From assembly GCA_007449985.2 (NCBI GenBank), contig VIIQ02000062.1, forward strand, positions 1 to 64,000: a stretch of DNA of 64,000 bases, written 5' to 3'. This DNA is from Desmodesmus armatus. Taxonomy: Eukaryota; Chlorophyta; Chlorophyceae; Sphaeropleales; Scenedesmaceae. The translations under genes were made by a program, and so were the position numbers. A model generated the notes under the pieces. That model saw nothing but the letters and a program-made list of their open reading frames with translations. It had not been told where the DNA came from and made no database searches. Below, one piece after another: positions 1 to 10,934 of this stretch (position 1 is the first letter of the stretch; each line of letters opens with the position of its first letter).

Positions 1-38
1 TGATATTGTACCCCAGTCTCTCAGGTCAGGTTAATTAC

Positions 39-148
39 CGCCAACTCTGATGAGGAGGGTGTGTCAACGAGTTGTGGGGTTGATGGGGTTCGCTGGTCTT
101 CGACGCAGCACCACCAGCAGCCACTACCACCAACAGCACCACCACCAC
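39..148 (-). CDS. possible further DCAF1 exon (Gly/Ser/Pro/Thr linker)
   Basis: On the minus strand an acceptor (gtgtgcag) precedes 110 nt that stay open in the phase left by the upstream DCAF1 exon at 608-698, and a gtaatt donor follows. The encoded piece is Gly-rich, then Ser/Thr/Pro-rich, as expected of the variable linker that follows the armadillo-like part of plant DCAF1. It has no conserved residues to confirm it, so it is a candidate only. Confidence 0.3.
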
Positions 149-607
149 CTGCACACCACCACACACAGCAGGGAATGTGGTCAGTACCCCTCCTATTGGA
201 AGCTGCATGCCATGAAGCTGCATTGGAAGCTGCCTGCCATGAAGCTGCATGCTTGTTGTCTGTGTGCACACGGTGCGGCCAGCAACCAGAGCCAGCATGT
301 TTTCAGAAGCAACCACACAACACCAATGCCATCAACCAGTACTGTCTTGCAGTTGACATCCGCATGCCAGACCTCAAAGCACCATGCAAGCACTCTATGT
401 CATTGTGCTCACTGGCATACTACCAAAAAAGGGGGTTCATGTCGTCAGTAACACTATGCTCTGCTGTGCTGTACCATGCTGTCACAGTACTACTAAACCT
501 TTAGAATTCAGTAGGAGGGTTGAGGTCTTAGTGAGGGTTTGGGTTTGAGTTTAGGGTGTTTTTTAAACCCCCTATGCTGCCAAAGTACGATATTATACCA
601 GACTTAC

Positions 608-3600
608 CAGCAGCACTGCCAGGTGGTGGCAGTAGGTATGCTAGGGAGGGGGGTGCCGTCACACAGTTGACAATCACATGGAGCGCTGTGGCTATCACCT
701 ACAGCACAGCACAGCACAGCACAGCACAGCACAGCACAGCACAGCACAGCACAGCACAGCACAGCACAGCACAGCACAGCACAGCACAGCACAGCACAGC
801 ACAGCACAGCACAGCACAGCACAGCAAGCACAGCACAGCACAGCACAGCACAGCACAGCACAGCACAGCACAGCACAGCACAGCACAGCACAGCACAGCA
901 CAGCAGGCCACGACTGTCAAAAGACTGAGCGCCAGCATTGCCAAGCTAAACAAGAACATTACAACCGTTCTGTCAGGAATGAATCCACAGACCCGCAAAC
1001 ACACCGCACCCAAGCGATACATCACACATGCCATGCCATGTGGGGTATGAGAGCAGTGCAGTAGGGTGCATTTTTCACCCTCTGAAACCTGTTGCACTCG
1101 CTCTCCATTTCCCTCCCGCTCCCTCAACACACCTCAGGGTCTGCCAACCCATAAAAAGGCTGTGTGTTGCCTGTTGATGCTGCATGCAGAAGCGTGGCCA
1201 TGCCGGACCGTGCACCGCCAGCCTGGCTGCCCCTGCTGCTGCTGCCACTGCTGCCGCCGGCGGCTGTGATTGCCCGGCGAGGCAGCGGTGAAAGTGTGAC
1301 CAGCTGCAGCACCTCCAGGCCATAAAGTGTGATATCACTGAAGTACCTGGAGGGCAGTACACATCGTACAGCACAGGCAGTACACTTGCTGAGGACACCA
1401 TTCTGCCACAGGATGCTAGAGGGATATGTGCTTTACTTGCTTATGCAGCCGCTGAACAGCCTGTCTTGCAGGTTGGTTTGGTAGCCAAGCATCACCCTAC
1501 TCAGGGCGGCAACACATCACATGTGTGCCCACTTGATGACAGCGCGCGCCAACACATACGTCCGTTACACACAAGATGGACACCTTCCGTTGTCAAGGCA
1601 AGTCAGTGCATGCAATCGCCATCAGCCGTATTCCACAGGATGCTGCAGAATAGCATCTGTGTCAAAGAGCCCCGCAACCAACGTTTCTTTAGTCGGCATA
1701 TCTGGATGACAGCCGGGCGGATTGAGAGCTGCTCGCGACCTGTCATTCCTGGCAGCACCTGAAACACGGCCCAGCAGCAGCTCAGCCAGCCTACCCCTTA
1801 CCAAATGCAATCTAAATGCTGAATCCCCGGTTCACAGGACCTACAAGAGGCTCTTTCTCTAGACCCCTTGCGACACACCTTTCTTCTCCAGGCAGCACCC
1901 GCACCAGGTCCAGCAGCAACCCCACCAACCGGTGCTGCTCCAACCGTTCCAGCAACGGCCAGCGGGTGCGAACAAACGCCTCGGCAAGTTTGGCGTCACT
2001 CGACACAGCAGCAATCAGCTCCTACAGCAGCAGCACTCGTGTTGATGGGCTTGTGGGGCTGAGGGAGCGCAGAGGGGGCCTGTGCATGTTTGGAGCGGGT
2101 AGGAGGGGGGGGGGCAGGCCATAAGTGACTGGTTGTGATGTGGGTGTCCTGCAAGGCTGCTGAGTCTCACAACACTGGGCACTGCTGAACAGCATGCAAC
2201 AAAAGCTGACCGGACAGATAAGAAAAATGGGCAGTCAAGATGCAGCAAAGATATTTCTCTATATAGGACGACATGTCACAAGGCAGAGAGTCTGGGTGAG
2301 TGACACGTACCAGTTGTCCCTTGCGCAACAACGGTGGCGGCGGGGGGTGTGTGTGTGGGGGGGGGGGGGGTGAGGGGGGGGGGGGGGAGCAGAGCATTGC
2401 AGTGTAACCCATATTGCACACAGCCCAACATTTGGCATCGCGAAACACTTACGGTCCGTCCCTCAGCCTCCTCTGTAGTGCAGTTAGGTGGATCACCAGG
2501 TGGGCCCGGATGTACTGCAGGAGGGCACGGCTGGCATGGTACGCAACCTGCAGGGGCACAGTACAGGCAGGACAAGTCAGCACAGTACAGCACAGTACAC
2601 GAGCAGTACAGCACAGTGTAGTACAGGACAGGACAGTGGCGTACTATACAAAATGCTGTACCTTTCAGTCTTGTTTCTTGGCTGGTTCCTGTTCTGAGTC
2701 CTGTAACCCATGTCCTATTGTACATGTACCGGGATAAGCTCAAAGTGCCATGAAGCCAAAAAGTAAGTATAGCCAACTGTACATGTATCCGCACCTGGCG
2801 TTCGACCCTCAATTCTGCAGCCCCCCCCCCCCCCCCCGCCTGCAGCAGCTGCACCACATGCTGCAGCGGGTACAGCAGCAAACTACCAAAATGCTTTGCA
2901 CATACGCGCTGGTGTACCTTAGCTTACTGCTTACCTGTCGCTCGGCCCTCAGCTCTGCAGCCCCCCTTAAACGCAGCAGCTGCACCACCAGCTGCAGCGG
3001 GTACAGCAGCGAACTTCCAACATGCTTTGCACATCCGCGGTTGTGTACCTCAGATTACTGCTTACCTGTCGCTCAGCCCTGAGCTCTGCAGGTCCCCCGC
3101 CTGCAGCAGCTGCACCACCAGCTGCAACGGGTACAGCAGCCTGTGCAGGCCATCACTGCTGTCAAAGCACTCCAACAGCACTGGGTAGTGCACGGCAGCA
3201 TCGAAAAAGAGCGCGGCATTCTTCCTGGCGGCATCGTTTGATGCTGTAAGTAGGCCTAGGCCTGCCTGTATCAGTTGCGCAGGGACGGGGGCTGGCAGGG
3301 CGCAGGTGCGCTCGAAGGCCAGGGGAAGGCTGGCGAGGCCGAAAAGAGTGAGGGAGAGGCCCATCTGGGTGTGACCATTCCTGCGGAATGTGTGAGCAGC
3401 GGACAGTGTGTGAGAAGCTGAATGAAGGATGTGACAGTGTGTGAGCAAGCCTATGCCTGACTGTATCAGTTGCGTGGGGACGGGGGCTGGAAGGGCGCAT
3501 GTGCACTCAAAGGCGAGCGGGAGGCTGGCTGGGTCGAAAAGAGTGAGGGAGAGGCCCATCTGGGTGTGACCGTTCCTGCAAAAAGAGTGTGAGAGAGGGT

Positions 3601-6600
3601 ATGGCGTGAGCAGCGGAAAGTTTGTGAGAAGCGCATGAAGAATGTGACAGTGTGTGAGCAAGCCCAGGCCTATTTGTAAGAGTTGTGAGGGGACAGGGGC
3701 TGGCAGGGCGCATGTGCGCTCGACGGCCAGCGGGAGGCTGGCTAGGCCAAAAAGAGTGAGGGAGAGGCCCATCTGAGTGTGACCGTTCGTGCAAGCAGGT
3801 GTGAGCAAGGGCATGAGCAGCGGACAGTGTGAGACTTCATGTGTGTGAAAAAGGGCACGATGCTTGACATGGAGGGGCATGGGGGCTGGCAGGGCGCAGG
3901 TGTGCTCAAAGGCCAGGGGCAGGAAGCATGTTCATTTTCAAACAGGTTTGGTATTTACGGATCCCAGTAAAAGGTCATCTGTCAGTTTGGGGGGTCACCG
4001 GATCTCAGCAACCAGGGGCGCGCGAGCCCTGTAACTCCGTGTGTGCTTTCAAGACACAAAAATCCAAAGTACATTTTGCGTTTAGCCCATATGCAAGCCT
4101 GACCTGAAAATGCGTTTTTACATGCACGCATGTGCATGCTCTGCCCATGGAGAAATATCATCGAAAACTCTAATATGTATAATGCATATCACTTCAATGA
4201 CCGGAGGGCCTCCCAGCACAAGATGCAGTGCGTCCAGGAAAACGAAATAAACTCTGCTAAATTCACACCATGCCGTGATCGGTCTGATATCAACGTAGCA
4301 CGTTTCTGTACTATGTTTGCATATTTAAGCGCGTGCTCAAGTGGTGCAGGCGAGCAGATGATGCTCTTGCCCTGCCCAATAACAAATGACCATTCCCAGC
4401 TCGAAACACAGTCACATGCAAGGAACAAGTCATAAAAAGTACGTTTGAATCACAAAGCGACCAGATCGTGTCTCAAAACGGCCCTTACACAAAGCTGCGC
4501 GCCATCGGACAGGCAACATGCAAAGTACATCGCTAGGGACAGTCACTTAGCCCTGATTTTCTTAGCTTTGGTGTCTGTCTCAATCGGAGTGGTCACGAGG
4601 AGCAGGCGTGCTGCTGATGTTGAGGCACCAGCTGACAGCCCAACAAGATGCAGCACCTGCTGCACCTCAATCGGCTCCTCCGGGGCAGCTTAACGTCATC
4701 ACCAATCACATCACACTCAAACTACAGCGTCCATTGCTGTCCTGCAAAAATCACTAGACAGCAAGGCAGGCTTGCCGGGGTGGGGGGGGGGGGGACTACA
4801 CTCTTCTTCCCAGCACTTGGTGGGAGGGTGCAGGAAGCACAAAAGCTTTCAAGTGCAGCAACTGCACACACTAACACAATTCTACAGCAGGATGCGAAAA
4901 AAACCACTGAGTGAATTAAAAAGAACAGGAGGGGACCACTGGGATCCGTTGCCGTCCCTGGTTTATCATACACAGTACAGTATAGTACAGTATAGTACAG
5001 CCACACAGCTCACAGGATCACCCGCCCTATCCCACAACACGGACATATGGATGCCACATGGATGGTTTTCTGGGGCGGTTTTCAATATGTGGTTGCACAG
5101 CAGCTGAAGTGGTGACCTGGCGAACAGCTACTGTTGTGGGTTGCAGAGCTCTGCTCACCCAGCTACGCCTAGTGCTTGCTTGGGGCACTCGAGCGACTTG
5201 CTGACCACAGGTCCTTGGGAATACCACTACAGTAGTTTGGTTTTGAAACCACACAGCAGCATGTTTGGGGTGGTCGTCAGCAGCCCGTTTCAGCGCTGCT
5301 GCTTTTATGCCCTTTGTATGCCTGCGGTGTGGCCGTAACTGGCACAGGCTTTCTAGTGTCCTAGGTCACTGGTCGCCTGGTGGTGTCTTGCTCGTCTTGC
5401 ACCAAGGTCGATTTGCTGCTTGCAGCTTGCTGCATGCACAATGAACCTGGCCGGAAACACGTGTAATGATGATGACAGTACAGTACAGTACAGTACAGTA
5501 CAGTAATTGGGGACAGAGTCCCAACCTCGGCACTTGCCAGCGAGCAAGGGTATTTTAATCATACCCATTCACCCTTACCTAGGCACTGCCAGCAGCAGCT
5601 GCACCCCCTTGTGCTCCACCAGCAGCTCTCCAAAGCGCCTGTGAGCCAACAGGCTACACACAACCTGCAGCAACACATCAAGGGTTTTTGTTGTCACGGT
5701 GCTGACGTTCAAGATCACAGAGACATCGCCAGGGTTTAGGGCCGCCGTCTGAGGTTGCAGCCGCAGAAAGATCTGAACAGGTTTGCATATACTGAAATAA
5801 CAGAGTGGGTGGGGAGGGGTGGGGTGTGTGGGAGGGGGGGGGGGGGGGGGGGGGGGGGGCGGGGGGATCCCAGCTGGCCACAAACCAAGTGGACCCTTGT
5901 GCTCCACCAGCAGCCCTCCAAAGCGCCTGTGAGCCAGCAGGCTGCACACAACCTGCAGCAGCACAACAGGGTTTTAGGCCTGTGGTGGGGTGCCAGGGTG
6001 CAATCACCGGGGCAGCACCAGGGTTTAGGGCCGCCACCTGCGCAAGCAGGTTTCATCATCATCCCACTTTACAACCCATGCAGTCGCACCTGCAGCGCCT
6101 CATTGCAGAGCACCCCGTTGTACCTCCAGACCGGCAAGTTGGAACAGCCGCCGCAAGCAACCCAACATTGTTTTCCAAGCTTTTCTGAGGACGAGGGCTG
6201 ATGGTGTTTTCACACAAACAACCCATGCAGTCGCACCTGCAGAGCCTCATTGCAGAGCACCCCTTTGTGCTTGCAGCCCGGCAAAATAAACCAGCACCAA
6301 CAAGCCACCCCAACAATATGCTTAGTGGCCAGGGCTGATATCAGTTCCCCACAAACAACAAAAGGAGTCCAGTGTGGCTGCATGGACCGTAACCGTCAAC
6401 GTTATCCGTGGGGGAATGATTTTAGCACTGGTTACCAAACTGTGGTTTGAAACAAAGGGTGGGGTTGCTTGCTGGTGTTGTTCAATTTTGGCGGCCTGGA
6501 GGCACGACGGGGTGCTCTGCAGTGAGGTGGTGCAGGTGCGAGCCCCTCATTGCAGAGTACACCGTTGTGCCTCCAGACCGGCAGGTTCTCACACATTGTG

Positions 6601-7348
6601 TTCTGTCTGTTTGGGGATGAGGGCAAACGGTACTTTCCCACCACAGATTATATTGTTATTGATGAAATTATTTATTGCAAATGTGAATTTTAGCAGGCGA
6701 TGCAGTCGCACCTGCAGCGCCTCATTGCAGAGCACCCCGTTGTGCCTCCAGACCCGCAAGTTCTTGTACATTGTGTTTGTCTGTTTGGGGATGAGGGCAA
6801 ACGGTACTTTCCCACCACAGATTATAGTGTTATTCATGAAAATATCTAAAATATATTTATTGCAATTATAAATATTAGCAGGCGATGCAGCCACACCTGC
6901 AGCGCCTCATTGCAGAGCACCCCGTTGTGCCTCCAGACCGGCAGGTTGTCACACTTTGTGTTTTGTTTGTTGTCACACATTGTGTTTTGTTTGTTTGGGG
7001 ATGAGGGCTAACTATACTTTCCCACCACATATTTGTTGATGAAAATGTCTAAAAAATATTGATTGCAACAACACATATTAGCAGGCGATGCAGTCGCACC
7101 TGCAGCGCCTCATTGCAGAGCACCCCGTTGTACCTCCAGCAAATTGAAACAGCACCAGCAAGCAACCCCAACATTGCGCTTAGAAAATGCTTGGTAACCA
7201 GGGCTAATATCAATTCCCCACGTGCAGTCTCACCTGCAGCGCCTCGTTGCAGAGCACACCGTTGTGCCTCCAGGCCTGCAGCAGCACACAGCAGACCTCC
7301 ACACCCTGGTGCGCCAGGAAGGGACCCAGCGCCTCAACATACTCCCCT

Positions 7349-7395
<47 letters not shown>

Positions 7396-10300
7396 TGCCA
7401 GCGGCAGTAGAAGCAGGACATAAGAGCAAGGGGCAGCAGGTGCATCAGTGGTGGAGCATGGATTCATGCGTCGCGGGGGTCAGTGATAATGAAGCAATGA
7501 GGTGGTGGGGCAGATAAACCCCGTGTGCTTCAAACCCATGTGGCACATTCTCTTGCAGTTTTCACACAACAATGCCATGCTGTGCACACTCCCCCTCCCA
7601 CCACACACACCACACCACCCACCTGTGCACGTGAGCACCCTCATCACCCCCAGCAGCATCCGCAGCCGCAGCTGCAGCACCTCCTCCCCACTCCCTCATC
7701 CCGAGACCCTCTGCCCTCACGCTTCCCACCAACCCATCCATGCCACTCAAAACAGCCCCCCTCCCACCCCTCAGCCTTGCCCTGCACAATCAACAATCAT
7801 CGCCCCTCTCCTCCATTCTGGTGCCCCCCCCCCAACACACACACCACCACCACCTCCTCACATCCCCCCACACCACCCACCTGTGCACGTGAGCACCCTC
7901 ATCACCCCCAGCAGCATCCTCAGCCGCAGCTGCAGCACCTCCTCCCCACTCCCTCACCCTTGAGAGCCCTCCCGCCCCCACCCTTCCCACCAACCCCATC
8001 TATGCCAGATGAAACAGCACTCCCCCTAGCCATTCACACCCGCTGCAACACCCGCTCTTTTTTCCATTCCTGTTCCCGACCCCCCCCCCCCCCACACACA
8101 AAGACACCATCATCCCATCCACCCCCCACATACCTGTGCACGTGAGCACCCTCATCACCCCCAGCAGCATCCGCAGCCGCAGCTGCAGCACCTCCTCCCC
8201 ACTCCCTCACCCCTTGAGAGCCCTCCCGCCCCAACCCTTCCCACCAACCCCATCTATGCCAGATGAAACAGCACTCCCCTAGCCATTCACACCCGCTGCA
8301 ACACCCGCTCTTTTTTCCATTCCTGTTCCCGACCCCCCCCCCCCTCACACACAAAGACACCATCATCCCATCCACCCCCCACATACCTGTGCACGTGAGC
8401 ACCCTCATCACCCCCAGCAGCATCCGCAGCCGCAGCTGCAGCACCTCCTCCCCACCAACCAACCCTCCATCAAGGCTGGCAGCCACCAATGACAGGAAAG
8501 CATTGCCAGGCAGCTGCTCCTGCTGCTGCCCCTCTGGAACCTCCTCCTCCTGCTGCTGCTGCTGCTGCTGCTGGGGATCTTGTTCTTGGCTGCCCTCCTG
8601 CACCACAGCAGCTTCCCCGGGTACTGACTGTACCTGACCCACTGCTGCTTCCGCTGCTGTTCCCGCTGCTGCTCCTGCTGCTGTTGTTTTCAGTGCAGGC
8701 TTGGCAGGGGTCTTATGCCTATCCCACGAGGCCGCCTGCTGCTGCTGCTGTGCTGCCAGGCTGGCGCGCTGTGCCGTGCTGAGCTGGTGGGGAGTCAGCA
8801 CTGCTTTCTGGAAGTAGGCACAGCACGCGGGGATGAGGTGTGTCTGCACCGCCTCGTCTGCATAAGCTTCATTGGCTAAGGCAATGCCTAACAGACCTGC
8901 AGACACACAGTAGTACGGATGCATTCAATCTTCTTGTCATGTTGGGCCTCCCGGGGGGGGGGGGGGGGGGGGGGGGGCACCATACATTGCCGTTTATGCG
9001 GGTGCTGTCTGGAGAGGAAATGTGTGTGTGTGTGTGGGGGGGGGGGACCCCATACATTGCCGTTTCTTTCATGTCTGCACTGCCTCGTCAGCATATGCTT
9101 CGTTGGCTAAGGCGATGCCCAACAGACCTGCTGATACACATACATATGCATGCCATCTTTTTGTCTTGGGCCTGTGGCTAGAGAACCTCATACATCAACA
9201 TTTTCAGTCATGTCTCTCCGAACCCCTCTCATCAGGTGCACAAGCTACATGTGGCTTTCGCTTCCTCACAGTGTGCTGTCAGCCCCAATGGCTCAGCCTC
9301 CTGCAGCACAGTCCCCACCTGCTGCTGCTGGTGCTGGTGCTGCTGCTGCTGCTGCTGCTGCTGCTGGCCGGTCAGTCCCACCATATCCCAGTGGCCCAGC
9401 TTCTCTACTACCCTCCCCAAGGCACCACCCATTGCAACATATCTGAAGCCCTCCGCTCCCCCTTCCCCACCCCCTCTCACCAAGTGCATAGGTGGCCTTC
9501 GCTTCCTCCAGGAACGCTGTCAGCCCCGAAGACGGCGCCTGCCCCAGCACATCCCCCGCCTGCTGCTGCTGCTGCTGCCCCTGCTGCTGGCCGGTCAGTC
9601 CCACCATAGCCCAGTGGCCCAGCTTCTCCACTACCCTCCCCAAGCACCACCCATTGCAACATATATGAAGCCCTCCGCTCCCCTTTCCCCACCCCCCTCT
9701 CACAAAGTGTGTAGGTGGCCTTCGCTTCCTCCAGGAACGCTGTCAGCCCTAATGGATCAGCCTCCCCAAGCACAGTCCCCACCTGCTGCTGCAGCTGCTG
9801 CTGCTGCTGCCTGCCCTGCGCCCCCCCCCCCCCACACACACACACCACCGCCCCTACCACGCCAAAACACCACTTTGGACCATGTGTCTCCCCCCCCACA
9901 CACACACAAACCCCCTCTCACCAAGTGCATAGGTGGCCTTCGCTTCCTCCAGGAACGCTGTCAGCCCTAATGGATCAGCCTCCCCAAGCACAGTCCCCAC
10001 CTGCTGCTGCTGGTGCTGGTGCTGCTGCTGCTGCTGCTGCTGGCCGGTCAGTCCCACCATATCCCAGTGGCCCAGCTTCTCTACTACCCTCCCAAGGCAC
10101 CACCCATTGCAACATATATGAAGCCCTCCGCTCCCCCTTCCCCACCCCCTCTCACCAAGTGCATAGGTGGCCTTCGCTTCCTCCAGGAACGCTGTCAGCC
10201 CCGAAGACGGCGCCTGCCCCAGCACATCCCCCGCCTGCTGCTGCTGCTGCTGCCCCTGCTGCTGGCCGGTCAGTCCCACCATAGCCCAGTGGCCCAGCTT

Positions 10301-10674
10301 CTCCACTACCCTCCCCAAGCACCACCCATTGCAACATATATGAAGCCCTCCGCTCCCCTTTCCCCACCCCCCTCTCACAAAGTGTGTAGGTGGCCTTCGC
10401 TTCCTCCAGGAACGCTGTCAGCCCTAATGGATCAGCCTCCCCAAGCACAGTCCCCACCTGCTGCTGCAGCTGCTGCTGCTGCTGCTGCTGCCTGCGCCCC
10501 CCCCCCCACACCACCACCGCCCCTACCACGCCAAAACACCACTTTGGACCATGTGTCTCCCCCCCCCCCACACACACACACACAAACCCCTCTCACCAAG
10601 TGCATAGGTGGCCTTCGCTTCCTCCAGGAACGCTGTCAGCCCTAATGGATCAGCCTCCCCAAGCACAGTCCCCA

Positions 10675-10710
<36 letters not shown>

Positions 10711-10901
10711 TGCCCTGCGCCCCCCCCCCCCACACACACACACCACCACCGCCCCTACCACGCCAAAACACCACTTTGGACCATGTGTCTCCCCCCCCCC
10801 ACACACACAAACCCCCTCTCACCAAGTGCATAGGTGGGCCTTCGCTTCCTCCAGGAACGCTGTCAGCCCTAATGGATCAGCCTCCCCAAGCACAGTCCCC
10901 A

Positions 10902-10934
<33 letters not shown>

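Noticed and set aside
604..1130. Long Cys/Leu/Ala/Val or His/Ser/Thr repeat proteins on both strands
   Set aside because: They are translations of the (CAGCA)n tract, whose 5-bp unit contains no stop in any frame.
1202..1327. Plus-strand ORF that looks like a signal peptide (MPDRAPPAWLPLLLLPLL)
   Set aside because: It is antisense to a conserved DCAF1 exon (1346-1133), whose minus-strand reading matches the family. The Leu run comes from Gly/Ser/Ala codons read backwards.
1325..1762. 146-codon open plus-strand frame
   Set aside because: No domain and no splice context; its first part overlaps the antisense DCAF1 exon. Its end has only weak similarity to the LINE end.
3062..3880. 272-codon minus ORF as one continuous exon
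   Set aside because: It joins the real exon 3380-3066 with its upstream copies by read-through. The family match continues only from the acceptor at 3380.
7502..8145. Pro/His-rich plus-strand ORFs resembling cell-wall proteins
   Set aside because: They are antisense reads of the duplicated exon ends and C/A-rich intron DNA of DCAF1.
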